Of a stretch of 64,000 nt of DNA, positions 45,501 to 57,759 are shown in pieces. Numbering within the stretch: the first letter of the stretch is position 1; every line of letters begins with the position of its first letter. This DNA is from Brachycybe producta (lineage: Eukaryota; Arthropoda; Diplopoda; Playtdesmida; Andrognathidae). The notes beneath the pieces were generated by a model, which worked only from the letters and a program-made list of their open reading frames with translations, was not told the origin of the DNA and ran no database searches. The position numbers were made by a program, and so were the translations under genes. The stretch is from assembly GCA_036925085.1 (NCBI GenBank), contig JAUPFP010000014.1, forward strand, positions 4,749,182 to 4,813,181. Reading direction: 5' to 3'.

Positions 45501-48500
45501 TTAATGAAGTTTGAAAAATGTGTGTCGAGATGGACAGAGTGAGTGAGTGGTCAGGAGAGCTAAAAATCATGTGTCCAGTTTTTAATAGTCCTTTAAAAAC
45601 ACATCTGGAGTCTTGTCTCTCTGTCCTACCTAAATAAATAAAACCTGGAAGAAATAATAATTGGATATGTGTGTGTGGTGAATATCGTGTTAGATCATCC
45701 TGTATCTTGTCATGCTCAATCGATTGGCCTCAAAAAAACAGTCAGCCATTGTCACAGCAACGCCAGGCGTAAACAATCGATTTGCTTTATCCCCCTCCCC
45801 CTCTATATAACGGGGAAAATGTGGGTGGGAACATGGGAAGAAGAAGGTAAAACCCTACAAAATTACCTGTGCAACATTTTTCACAAGCGACCATTTTTAA
45901 TTTTTAATTAAGGTTTTTTTTTTTGTTCTATAATAAAAACAAAATGGCGCATGCTTTAATAAGTAAACTCGTTGTGCAATTTGCACAAAACGAAAATGAT
46001 TATAACTTCAGTAGAATTGAATATTTTCGCGATTTTTCCGGGATATTTCGATAATTTTTTTATGTGGCAACCTTTAATATGCTTATGAATATTGTGTTCA
46101 TGTTTAGTTTTGTATAGAATCCTCTGAATCCCCCTTTATCTATTAATATACTAAATTACATTTGGAATGAAATATAAATTGAGAAATCACGGTGTGTTTT
46201 TTTAATTCGACTTATAATGTGAGGATCTAAATTCAAACATGGCTGCCATTTGCTTTAGTTTTATTGTTGGCGTACTTATGGGCGCAATCGGACACTAATT
46301 TGACTGTGCTGTAAAGCATCTAGAAGGATGGTTGATCCCCCGCCTGGTAGACAATTCTTAAAAGAAAAGCATTTCCCGATGTACTTGATTTTTTGCCATT
46401 TTCTTCTCAAATGTGAGGCCAAAGAAAGCCTCACTGGAGGAGGCCATTGATGCAAACATGACACATTTACATTGGAGATCGCCGTATTTTTAATTTTCTC
46501 GAGAAAGCCACGTAGGTTCAGCTAGCATTGCATTCTCAGACATGTTTTAGGATGTTTTCCGGATGTTACTTTTCTATTTTCTTTACAGATTTTTTGTCCC
46601 AATATTTTTTCTTTCTGTATTTGACTGTGTCTTACCTTTTTTAAGTTGATGTATTCTTCAAAAAAAAAATGGATTTAAAAAATGGTTGAAATTTGTTCTT
46701 TTCATCTGTAGTGAGTTTCTGTACAAAAAAATCAAATCACATTTATGGGTATTTTTAAAAAAAAACAAACGAAATGAACAAAAAAACGGAAATGGAAAAC
46801 AAATTCCTACTTTGTTGCACTTGTTAGTTAATTAGTAGAGTTCACAGTTAGTAAGTTAATTCAGGTAGAAAATAGGTTTGATAGTAGCTTAGTTAAGACA
46901 ATACAACTGATTAAACGTTAAATTAAACAAACGCCAAACATTTGGAGCTTATTTAGCTTTGTCATTTGTTCAGTTTGGCGCTTATTCAGTTTTCTAGATT
47001 GAGAAGTCTAGTCACTGTTTGAAAATATCTCGGGGTCATTGATAGGAAGTTTTAAGTGAGTTTAGCACTTGCTTTCACTTAGTTTAGAGGCTTAGGGTGG
47101 TTTGGCCGTTATTCAGTTTGCTGTTTGTGCAATTTGGCGTTTGCTCACTTTAGTGTTTGGTCCAAGTGGACCTTATTCCAGTTTGTGTTTATTCAGTTTG
47201 GCAAATTTTGTTCAGCGCCACTGTTAAGACTTGGGACCATTCAGCGACACTTGAGTGTGTATTCTACGGAAAGGCCTCACTGAGAGGTTTCAGGTATCTA
47301 GATATAAGGAGAGGCTATCAGTCTAAACCAAATGAAAGTGTTGTTCTTGCAAGTTGGCCAACACTTTTAGAAGGTTTTTATTAGTTTTCGATATGAGACA
47401 AGATAAGAAACCTCCCCCCAAAAAAAGCTATTAAGTAAGGAGCGCTTATCAGGTACCAAATGTCCTTCTTTAGAACCCAATTACACGAGAAAACAATTAC
47501 TTTTTGACCCAACTGGGAGACTTCCAAGTATAAAAGACACTCTCACTCGCGGTATACACATAAAAACGGAATATAACAATGAATAAATTTTACAAATTGA
47601 AAGACTCCACCAGGGTATTATTTTGTCCTTTCTTTTTTGTTGTTGGAGGATTCATTTATTTTATCCTGAATTATAATTTATATATTTTTTTGAATGGAAA
47701 AACCTTCATCAGAAACAATTCCTGAAGGTTTTTTTTTTCTTCCTATAATTTCAAATACATTGATAATGTATTTACATACTAATTTTGATAAACAATCGAT
47801 ACGTATTTTTCTATTGAAGAATATATCGATTGTGTGTTTGTCCTAAATCTAAATTGACCTCAATTATTATCATTATTATTGAATGATTTACTTTGAAAGA
47901 AAGAAAGGTGAGATGTTTCAGGGGTTTTGCTTTTTGGTGAGGATGATTATGAGGACGATGGGGGCCGCACCGTGAATATTACAACTACTTCTTTGTTGTT
48001 TCAATGGCCTCCAGCAAATATTTAACCTTATGTTGTATATATCTACCACATTGTGAGTTGTTTGAGAAAAAATACTTTAGAAGAAGAAGAAGAACAGGTT
48101 TTGCAGTTCCTGTAATTTCTTAAGTGCACTGGGCAGTCTATGTGTGTTTGGAGGGTCCGTAGAGAGGTTATTTTCAGAGGAGATGGAATAACTTTGTGAG
48201 AGAAGTTGACTTGATTGAAACGCCAAACGTGTGGCATGTTATGCAGTTCGGCGTTTAAACCATTTTCCAACCACTGCAGTCGACTCTAGTCGCCGGTTTT
48301 GGCGACAAGCCGACCACATTTTGCAGTCGAACTCGACCACTCAAAGTGTATCTTGTGTTTTAAAAGAATACTATTTTTGGTAGTTTTTAGATGGGAGTTT
48401 TGGTCGTTATTTAGTGTGGTGCTTGTTCCAATTGGCGCTTATTCGGTTTGGCACTAGATAAGCTCCAGTCTGTGAGAGTTAAATGTGTGCTTGAAATTTA

Positions 48501-51500
48501 AAAAAAAAAAATACTTCTATCATAAATGTTTACTATTCTAGTTTTTTAAACTTGTTTAAACGCCCCTTGAAATCTGGTTATTTACGTAAAGCAAAATTGA
48601 AGAGAAACTTGAATGTGTTTTAGAAACTAGAAGGGTAGCTCAATCATTTAATGTTGATATATTTGAAAATAAGCTTTTTATGGTCAATTTGAATTTGAAA
48701 AAGTAGACGATTGAAGTTAAAAGAATGAAGGTGGCTGAATAGATATTTATTTTGTTTTCGTTCTTCCAGATGGCGCGGCTGCGTCGCTAAAATATGTCAG
48801 TTTGGCCTAACTTTAATTCAAGTAGACGACATATTTTAAATTTTTGTCTATAAAAAAAGTTTATTTTGAAAGATATCATCAACATGAAAATACCCTCTTA
48901 AGTGATTGGAGCCCACCACCCTTCTAGTTTTTATAACCATTTCTGGTTTTATTTTTGCTCTTCTGAAAATGAGCTGTTCATAAACCATCTTAATGAGTTG
49001 AAATTACGAAATGACACCTATTTTTGGTCCTTTTTAAAAGGAAAAAAATTCTCACTGATGCTAAATAGAGAGAAAGTGAAAAGTGAGGTTTTTTAGGGAT
49101 TAGTTGTGTTTAAAATTAGCAAAAGGAAAAAGATAAAGTGAAACTGGAAGGGGAATAATAATAAAAAAAGAAGATTAGGGGGTGCAACTGATGTAAGATT
49201 CATTTTTTGGATGGGGTAGAAATGTAATTGAGAGAGAGAGAGAGAGGGGCCACTGACCTTCATTGAGCAATGGAGAAGAAGAAGTGGGAGCAACATCTTG
49301 GTAGACTAGTGATGGACACGGTGGAGCCATTTGAGCCCTGGTGGGACCAGTGAATGTGGACATTGTGGCAGGAGGAGGAGGAGCATCAGCAGCTTTGGGA
49401 ACACTTTCTTCGGTCGGTGTGTCGTCCACTCTGACGGGTCGAACACCCACGAAAGAAGATTCCACCCAAATCACCTTCTGTTGTTTGCCCGACCCTGTCG
49501 ATTTCGGCGACGAATTAGCCGAACTGCGATCCGCTTCCACAGCACGAACTTCGATTGGAGAAGGATGACGAATCTGATCCAGAGGTGTGATTTCCATCTC
49601 GGGGTCAAGAAATTTCCCTTGACCATTCTGGAGAACGCGTTCGTTGTTGCTGTTACTGCTACTACTACTACTGCTGCCGTTATCGTTACGACTAATCATT
49701 TTGTCGATCTCGCGAACTAATTCAGCCGCAACACGAACGTGTTCTGGTGGAGAACCCTCTCGACTTCTTGTGTCCTCGCCGTAACCGTTCGGTTCGAACA
49801 CATTGACTTTGATTTCCGGATGATTTGACTGGTAGGTCGGGATGCGATCTGCGGTCGGTGACGACCTTGTCGTCATCTCATTCGGTGGTGCAGTGATAGA
49901 ACTGGAATTGGAGCCTCTTCGGCCACCACCGTAGACCGAGCTACCGTCACCACCCGGACTTCGATATTGTCCGAACCTCAGTGCATAATATCCGGGACCT
50001 TGAGACAGTCTCTCGGCGGCAGATCGGTAGAAGCCGTGTGAAGGTGTACTGTCGTTGCTGTCGTCCGTCCCGGAGTTGGTTCGCTCTCGAGTCAAACGCT
50101 CCGAAGACCTCCATCCGAGATACGGTTGTCGTTGAAACGGTGATCGACAATGAGCCGAACCGGTTGGCGACGTGCTTCGAGACGAAGCCGTCGTGCTGGA
50201 CAGTCGGCTGCTACTCCATCGTGAGAGGGCCGTCGAGTTGTAATAGTATTGGAAGGATCTGTCGGTCAATGATGGAGACGGTGATGGAGACATTGGACTT
50301 TGAAGGAGACTTTCGCGAGATGATTTAACGTAACGCCAGTCGGGAGTGGTCACTCGTTTGTGGATGACCACGTTCTTTCCCGTGTTTGGAGCAGAATGGC
50401 GTTGAAGTGAGGGCCCAAGTCCAGTTGCGCCTAAACTTGTGGCGGAAGTGCTTTTGGAGCGGAGGTCTTCCCAACGAGTGGTCGTTGGTTGTCCGGAAGC
50501 ATGACGTTGTTGCCTCCTTAGAAGAAGTCCCTCGGTACTGCCCATTTTTCCCAGAGGCGAATTCTTGTACCATTCTGGAAGATTCAGTTTCTGTAGCGAA
50601 CGTCTGATCCTCAGCTCGTGTTCAGACATTGTTCGTGTTCCGTCTTCTTCCGTACTTCCAGTATCTCCGGCCATGTAGGCGCCTTGCATCTGTTGCAGCT
50701 GGTTTTCAGGCGGAAGTACGGATAATTTATTTTCGTCCTTCAACAGAAACTCCATGCTTTTAGCTCGAGAAGATACGTCGTCTCCTAGGTCATCGCTATC
50801 TGCAGTTGGATTTGAGAGCTGAGTCTTGTATCCGGGAGTGGTTTTGATGTGGCCGCCATTACTCTCGGTTCCTTCCATCAGATTGAACATACTTCTCGTT
50901 ATCAGATGATTTGATGGTGGTCTGGGAGGTTTTCCAGATGGTGAATTATGACGAGACGGTCTCGATGGTTGACCACCAACTCTGATAATGCTGCTGTTGT
51001 TCTGATGATGATCTTCCGATGCGGTGACTTCGAAGTCGCATATTCGAATCACCTCACGGCTTTGCAGAGTATCAATATCGGTTTCCAGGTAACCGATGCT
51101 CGGTGATCGTTCTCTGCTATTCCATCTGCCAGATTGATGCAACGGAGAAGATGTCGGCTTTGATGCTTTTGATCCCTGTTGAGGTGTTGCTGAGAAATTG
51201 ACGTCCGCTCGACGAGGTGGACGTTTAGGTGGTGAATTTCCAATATCTTCATGATTTTTTCCGTTCAGATAGCCATTGCTATGATCGATTAAATCTCCAT
51301 TTTCGTTACTTTTTCTTTTTGCATTGCGTTCTAATTGAATGCAGAAAAATTCATCATCGTAATCTCTTGCAGCTTTTTCTGCATCTCTTGTCGCAGTCGA
51401 TTTTTCAGCATTTGTGATGCTTTTGCAGCAGTTACTATATGTTGCATCCCATTGGTTAGAAGAATCTTGAACGCGATCAATAATTTTTTGTTGATGTGAC

Positions 51501-54500
51501 GTTATGGGGGTGGACGACAGTAAAGGAGGTGGCGGCGACGGCGGTGGCACAGAACTCTCTCTAAATGCACGTTCAATTTCATTTAGATCCGAAACGCTTT
51601 TTGCAACGCGTTCTCTGCCCTCTTTTGCTCTCTGTCGGAACTTTTCGAGCGTTTCGTCTATTTGTTCACGACCGGTCTCTACAACCGAGTCGGTTGTATC
51701 CAACGACACCTGAGCGACGTCTGCTTCTCTATTGAAGAATTGTTGTCGAGCGTTGATGATTTTGGTGCGGCACATTGCCAAGTGTCGTGGTTGCGTTTGG
51801 TGCGAAGACGTCGTTGCCGCTACCGCTGAAGGTGGCAACGGTGGTTTCGCATCCATTGTCACCACGTTCACTTTGAGAGGCTGCTGCACGTGTCGAGGTG
51901 GACGAATCGGTGTTTCTTTGAGTGTACAAAAAACAGCTTTGAAAGGTCCCGCCTCCGGCTGCTCGTAGTCGTCGTCGTCGTCTTCTGTTGTCACTTTCAC
52001 TTTGTTATTGTTATTGATGGTATTGTCTTTGTTGTGGTGACCGTTGCGTGGATACGAGGATGTTGTCCACTCACGGTGACCAGATACGGCGTTGTTGTTG
52101 ATGTTTTCCATTTGTTCTTCTCTGGTGGTCGTTTTGTTTGTTTCTGTTCTTTCAAATTCTTCGAAAGTTTGTTTTATCGTAGGGTTGAACTTGAAAGGCA
52201 CCTTGTGATCCACATCCTCAGCACATTTCGAATACGTGGTTTCCAAGAAGAGATCGTTCGTTGAATTAAACACTTTCTCGTCGAAGGAGGATGATATTGC
52301 CTCACAGTGATTCAAAATTAATTCTGGACCATTGTTTGTAATGTTTGTAGTAACAAACGCCTTCTGTTGTTGTTTTTGAATTTCATGCAATTTGGGTGGG
52401 TCGTTTTGTTCAAGGTTGTAATTTGTAGTTTGGTAAACGACGCCGACGCTTTTTACTAATGTCTGCTTTTCGTCGTTGTTCTTAACTAACTTCAACTCGG
52501 TTTGAATCCGTGTTTCTTTTTCTTCTTCTTCTTCTTCTACTACTACTACTTCTCCTTCGGATGGTTTCAAGTGAACAACACCACCATGATTATGATGATC
52601 ACCGTATTCACTTTCAGATGTACTCTGATGAACCTCAAGAAGAGTTCTATTTAAGGCAACAGAAGTCGTCGTGTCATTGATTCTTCTCGTTCTTCCTTTT
52701 GAGTCATTCAAATCACAGATGTATCCAAATGGTTCCACAAATTCTGAACGGTTGTTTTGTTCTTTTTTAGGTAACGGATCGATTCGTTTTAAAATGACAC
52801 GAACGGTGACACTACCGTGTTGTTTCGAAGACGTTTCGACGATTTGTTTCTTGTCTTTCTCCTCCTCCTCCTCTTCACGTTTCTCTTTTTGGCTTTCTTT
52901 TCTCGAAAGTGTAGGTGGACTACAAGGTTGTTGGCTCACTGGTTCACCTTGGCACGGTGCACCTACAACTGTCTCAACACTCTTCTTGATTGGCAAGTGC
53001 AATTCGAGTGTCGTGGTGGTTGTGGTGGTCGTAGGTTTTGGTTTGTTTCGTGTTGTCTTATCCGACGACGCTTGTTTTTCTACTTCTTCGTCTTTTTCTG
53101 ATACATTGCAGGTTGTGGTGGAGACTAATAAAAGTTGTGCTGTTGTTTGCACATCATCATCATCATCATTATTATCGTCATGTCGTTGTTCCTCCTCCTC
53201 CTCCTCCTCTCCAATTTTTGAAAGTGAGCCAACTATGAGCCAATCAGATTGAGAACAAACAGAGTCTGGAGTGTGTTTGTTATCATTTGTATTGAGTTCA
53301 ACACCTGATCGGTTTCCACTTTCAGAACAATAACTAACTGATGAAATATTGGATACGAAATCGGTTTGTTTCGTAGAATTACATTGTTGATGATGTTGTT
53401 CTTTTGTAGAAATGTGTGGAATGGTTTGATGATGGACTTCTTCCGGTGTTTCTTCTTTTTCTTCTTCTTTGTCTTTTAGGTGGTACCGAGGTTGAAACGG
53501 AACTACAGTTTGAACTGATGTTGTTATTGCGGCTGTTGGTTGTTGAGTTTCACGTGGAAACAACGCCCTTTCATCGATTACGATGTTGTTTTTGTTGTTG
53601 GAAATGCCAGTTGAAACTGAAATGATGGAACTTTCTGTTTCATTTTCAATTTTGTCCAGTGTTGTTTCTCTTTCGTCTTCTTTTTCAGTGGATGATGTTT
53701 GTAGCTGAGGGATGGTGTCTCCTCCCTCTTCAAGTTCCTGTTGCACCCTCTTTTTGAGAGGGATCCAGTTACTTGTTATCCCTTTTTCAATGGTGACCTC
53801 CACATTCCATTCTATTTCACTTAGAATGGTGGTGGTGGTGGTGGTTTTTAAATTCTCTTTCGATGCCTCATCATCATCATCATCATCATCATCATCTCCG
53901 TCTGTCAATTTTAGCTCTTCTTCACACTTGTATTTGTCTTTTTCTTCTTCACAAATGAAAGTTTGTTTCACTTTCGATGATGGATGTCGAGGTTTGAGAC
54001 TGACAAATGCCTCATTTTGATCTTTATTGACCTGATGGTGATGTTCACTTTCCAGCATGTGTTCATACACTTGAACATGTGTGTGGTCCTTTTCTTCCGC
54101 TTTCTGCATCTTTGATTCCGATAATTGCTTGAGTTTTTGTATAATTGGCTTGGTTATGGACACAACTTGATCACCATCCTTCTTCTTGTTGTCTTCTTCT
54201 TCCTCCTCGGAATTTTCGGGGTCGTGGACACTTAGAGCAATTTCATTCAGTGCCGAACAATTGGTGCTGCTGATTTCATCGTTTTGACCAAGGTTCTGTC
54301 CACTTCCAGTGCTCAAACACAAAGTCCGATCTCTTCTTTCCGTGTCGTTGAAGAGAAGTTTCTTCAAACGTTGTCGTGATGTTCCGTCAACCTCGTCGTC
54401 GTCTTCTTCTGCGACGGGATGTGGAACGCTCAGAGCGTTGCTACTACCACGAATGCAGTCACTGTATCCGGAATCTTCACTTAGATCTTCAGACGATGGT

Positions 54501-57448
54501 CGGATCATCTTTTCAACAACTTCCAGTTCAGAGCTTTCTTCTTCGATACCGTCCATCCACAAATGACCATTGGTCACTAGGTGATTGGAATTTAATGGCT
54601 TAGATTCCTCTTCGTTATTGATGCGTGACCTACATCCGGATACTTCAACGTCTTGTTCTTCTTCTGGTTCTTGTTCTTCACTCTTCCCAGCCAGATTTAA
54701 AGCATCGAAACTACGGAACGATCTTAGAGTTCCAGGTGGCGTAAATCTCGGAAACAGAACTCGAGGACGATTCGGACTGCCACCGCCAACGTGGTTCTGA
54801 TCGTCGTCGATGTCTGAACTGCCGTTGCTGCTTTCGTCTTCACTGCTCGTAAACTGCGAATCAAAGGACTTAGATGAAAAACTGAAAGTGGATCGTTCTT
54901 TGAATATCAGCCGATTAATCGATGACGATAGATCGTCGTTGCTGTCGAGATCGAATCCGAATAATTTCCGTCCATGTTTTAGCGACGAGGACGTGGTCAG
55001 ATCGCCACCGTAAACAAAATCGAAGTCTCCGAAAATCTTCGATTTTTTGGGCGATATTGGCGATGTATTAAGTCCGTCGATATCTTGACAATCGCCCAGA
55101 GAATTGACACACGGTTCGGATTGACTGCGCGACGCAAAATCGTCGTCGTTCGGTGAACCGAATATAAACTGATCGTAGCTAAAGTCATCTTCTCGTTGTG
55201 TGTTGTCACCAACGTGGTCCTGTTCCTCACGCATAATTTGCACGTCGAATAGGTCTGGTGCCGATTTGGTTCCCATCAAGCGTTTGTTGGAAACGTCTTT
55301 GCGAATTTTCGTGGTTTTGATTTGCTCGAAGAAGTGGACTTCCTCGTCTCTGGTGTCGATTGATGAGGCCATCGTCTTGAGACAGATGGATTCCTGTTGT
55401 TCTTCGGCACCGTCGCCAGCCGTACGTACCAGACCGAGATGATCGAAATCAACCCTGACATCGTCTCTACACGTGAGAGACGATGGTGATTCGAGCGTGC
55501 AAATGTATGCATGAGGAACGGAAGTTCTGACCACTCTGTTCGTGGTGGTAGATTCTTCCGATTCGTTCTCGGTGTTTATCGTTGTCATGTCCTTTGAAAG
55601 GTCCATGTTCAGAATGGAACTTCTGTTACAGGACTCCCATCGGACGTTTGTTTTCTCTTCTACTACTGTGGCGGCGTTTGAGTTAGTTGATGATGATGAT
55701 GTCGCTACGTTTTTCATTTCAGATTTGTCGAGTCCAACTCCAGAACTACGAGGGTGTTTCACATTAGCCGAAGAAGATGATGGTTCGATGGCCAGTGACA
55801 TTAAATAAGCATCGATTGCGTCACTCCAAGACAGACATTCTGGAACTTCAACTTCGGGATAGTCCTCCTTGTCTTGTTGTGACACCATGACCGTCTGAAG
55901 TGGTTCGTCGTTCTCGTCCGCATCGAAGACGATCAAGAGATCTCGGTCTCCTTCATCGTCATCATTATCATCATCATCGTCGTCGTCTTCCGTAAGATCC
56001 GGATTGGACTTTGAATTAGGACATACAATGGAACGTATTCCACCGTTTGCTATGTTTCCACAAAGGCTTTCTTGAAGGACTGTTTTTATATAGGATACTT
56101 CCATCATGGTGGCAGTGGTGGTGGTGGTGTTGTTTGGAGGCATTTTGAAATGAACGCGGTCTTTTGCGTGAAACTCGGTTGTTGAACCAAGTTTGGTCGC
56201 CATGTTAAGTTGGAGGAGGTCATTGTCAGAAAAAACATCATCAATATCATTATTTGATGGTGTTTTGCAAATAGTTTTTGTTGAATTTGCAGCTGCTGCG
56301 TTTTCCTCGATTTCATTGTTTATATGCAGAATTGTATCATCGGAGGAAGAGGAGGAGGAGGAGGAGGAGGTGGTGGTTTCGAACTTGTTACTCATTAAAT
56401 CCTTTCTAGTTTTTTCCTGTGTTATTGGTTCATTGTTAAGAGAAGAATTGTAATTATCCCGTGTTCTTTGTATAGAAACTAAATCCTTTTTTTTCAATGG
56501 TTCTTTCCAAGATTGAATATCCGAAAGTTCTTCGAAATCCAACCAACTTCCCTCTCGATCACTGGGATCTGACCATGAGCTAAAAGGACTGACGTCATCG
56601 GAGAGCACATCATTTTCGACTTCTCTTACTTTAATGGATTGACATTTAGCGTTGTTAGTGTTATAATTAAAGACAATTGGCTCGCAATCAAGCCGGATGT
56701 CGGTGGAGGCCGCTACTGCTGTTACCAAATCTGGCGTTTCTCGGTCAAACCCTTTCAATTGCTTCCATTCCATTTCGCTATCGAAAGCCTTCGTTTCATC
56801 CCAATCCACGTCTTCTTCGCTAACTTCGCGATCTTCTTCTTCGTCGTCGTCGTCCGCGTCCTTGGAATTATCGACGTAGATGACACTTTCGGCACCGTCC
56901 GTAAAATCGTCTCCCCAACACCAAACTCCGGAGTAATCGGAAACTTCCGATCGAGACTCGAGCAATTCTTCGAACGTCTCTTCTCGAATCGTTTCCAAAA
57001 GACTATACCGTCTCGCAGAACAAGCATATTCCAATAAAGATTGTTGTTGCTGCTGTAGCATGAACTCGTGAAGTTCTTCCACGGAAAAATCGCTGTAAGC
57101 CGCATATTCTTCGGTGTCGTATTCGTTCTCTTCTTCGTCCTCCTCTTCGTCTCCTTCCTCCTCCTCCTCCTCCTCATCGTCGTCGTCGTCGTCGTTGTAT
57201 CCAAATTGTTCATCCAATTCAACTGTGTCGCAGTCGTTTTCTTTGTAATCTCCTTTGACCGTGGAGGTGGTGGTCGTGGACCGTCTTATTATCGTTTTTT
57301 CTGTTTCTTCTTCGTCGTCATCGTCGAATTCGTGTCCGAAGTTGGTGTAGCCCTGTAGATAAGCTGAGGATGATGGGAAAGGGAGTATAGATGGCCTTGG
57401 GCCTGGAGCAGTTGTTGTTGCTCTGCTCGGTTCTTCGTAGGTGTCCAT
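37541..57448 (-). CDS. Giant scaffold-like protein with C-terminal MYND-type zinc finger
   Basis: One gene made of a single 8.2 kb coding exon (57448-49258) and a last exon (39516-37541). The donor AATGAAG/GTCAGT and acceptor TTTGACAG agree in phase 1, giving 3,388 aa. The N-terminal 2,700 residues are low complexity and probably disordered: Asp/Glu runs, Ser/Thr runs, PPSPPPPLL, and many candidate binding stretches such as KSAPDLFD, CSWSDAID-like and KLNLPEWYKNSPLGKMG. The last exon adds a Ser-rich linker and a zinc-finger of MYND type (CSHHRCNN ... CHNCYTYYCSRECRKSHWDK ... C, about 3085-3135). A folded C-terminal domain follows (GRGFVKILFRNTDLAMHFL, PLTIYPKDGLTG). There are no membrane segments. 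The combination suggests a cytoplasmic scaffold. Resemblance to the nematode/vertebrate AJM-1 apical junction protein is a tentative guess from memory, not shown. Extra exons in the 9.7 kb intron cannot be excluded. Confidence 0.8.
39612..39915. repeat. Family A element next to the last exon of the scaffold gene
   Basis: The left tip is TTAAGATGTTTTATGAACAG (39616), the left arm GTTAGAAACTAGAACGG and the right arm GGAGCTACCTTTCTAGTTTA. The end TTTACACTTTAAAACCCACC lies near 39890-39910. It sits in the 9.7 kb intron. Confidence 0.8.
40636..40875. repeat. Family A element, left arm and core
   Basis: It starts with the tip CTTAAGGTAGTTTTCAAGTG, then AAAAACTAGAAGGTTAGCTC and CTTTCAAAATAAG. The right arm is reduced to a TCTAAAACATTTCTTAATTTT segment. 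Confidence 0.75.
42178..42325. repeat. Degenerate family A element
   Basis: AAAACTAGAATAGTAAAAAG, then CTTTCAAAATAAACTTTTTA and CAAGTTTCTAACACACTTTC mark a shortened copy within the long inverted repeat. Confidence 0.6.
42505..42532. repeat. GA dinucleotide microsatellite
   Basis: About 14 GA repeats within the intron of the scaffold gene. Confidence 0.85.
42905..43036. repeat. Short inverted-repeat element
   Basis: Outer arms are GACTGGTTAGAGGCT (about 42929) and AGCCTCTAACCAGTC (about 42997), flanked by ATTATGCTTTCTGCAAT and ATTGTAAAAAGCATTAT. A related half (AAGGCTGGTTAGAGGCTAGG, with ATTATGCTTTTT upstream) is at 16643-16683 in the IR gene, so this is a third small mobile family. Confidence 0.7.
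43746..43850. repeat. Family A element, left arm only
   Basis: TTAAGGTGGTTTTAAAGTGT, AAACGCCCCC, AAACTCTGGTTATTATTCTA and GAGAAATTTGAAAGTGTTT follow in order. This gives the cleanest view of the outer 100 bases of the element, which breaks off before the ACTAGAAGG motif. Confidence 0.8.
44770..46920. other. Intronic AT-rich DNA, no feature recognised
   Basis: Part of the 9.7 kb intron of the scaffold gene. It contains homopolymers and a short TG run (45666-45676), but no repeat arm, RNA gene or exon that I can support. Confidence 0.5.
46930..47215. repeat. Degenerate array of TTTGGCGCTTATTCAG-like units
   Basis: Loose repeats such as CAGTTTGGCGCTTATTCAGT, GGTTTGGCCGTTATTCAGTT, CAATTTGGCGTTTGCTCACT and CAGTTTGGCAAATT recur every 20-60 bases. 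An outlying pair (CAATTGGCGCTTATTCGGTT) is at 48428-48447. The pattern is irregular and not a simple microsatellite. Confidence 0.5.
48270..48365. repeat. Family B element
   Basis: GCAGTCGACTCTAGTCGCCG and CGACCACATTTTGCAGTCGA, with ACTCAAAGTGTATCTTGTGT at the outer edge, mark a short diverged copy. Confidence 0.65.
48548..48995. repeat. Family A element with an internal insertion
   Basis: Outer parts (AAACGCCCCTTGAAATCTGG at 48558, CTAGAAGGGTAGCTCAATCA, and the right arm GAAAGATATCATCAACATG to CACCCTTCTAGTTTTTATAA) flank a segment. That segment begins AAGGTGGCTGAATAGATATT followed by TATTTTGTTTT, which is the tip of the variant at 23098. A related element has therefore inserted into this one. 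Confidence 0.75.
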
Positions 57449-57549
57449 GGTTTTTCTTTTTCACTGTTTGAAGCCGAAATTCTTTCAAAGGCCTCATCTG
57501 CTAATATTTCCAATGAGACTGTGAGGATTCTCTCTCGTATTTTTTTTCT

Positions 57550-57759
57550 TCATGGAATCACTTTTATGGTCGAATAATAATCCATTTGTTGTTGCAATTT
57601 ATGGAGTTTCGAGATTCTTTCACTAAGACCACTGATGTCAGTTGTAAATTTAGTAAGAATACGGAACACATATTGTATTAAATTCAGACACAACACACAA
57701 TTGAGGAGGAGTGCCAGCCACACCAGACTCTCTCTGTCCGTTCGTTTGTTGTTGCTCAC
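57550..57759 (-). CDS. Possible small membrane protein or upstream open frame
   Basis: A 69-residue frame with an ATG start and a hydrophobic segment (WLALLLNCVLCLNLIQYVF) follows a charged N-terminus, then a heptad-like helix (ISGLSERISKLHKLQQQM). It lies about 100 bases upstream of the start of the giant scaffold gene on the same strand, in another frame. It cannot be joined to that gene without meeting a stop, since the only nearby acceptor (TTCAAACAG) is followed by TGA in the needed frame. It may be an upstream frame in the leader, an independent small gene, or chance. I do not recognise a family. Confidence 0.3.
   Translation of the reverse strand: MSNNKRTDRESLVWLALLLNCVLCLNLIQYVFRILTKFTTDISGLSERISKLHKLQQQMDYYSTIKVIP

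Noticed and set aside
49175-57448. Many plus-strand open frames opposite the giant scaffold exon (for example 52671-53252, 51890-52264, 56639-57037)
   Set aside because: They are antisense shadows of a low-complexity, biased coding exon. Their proteins are runs of Ser, Val or Phe with no domain.
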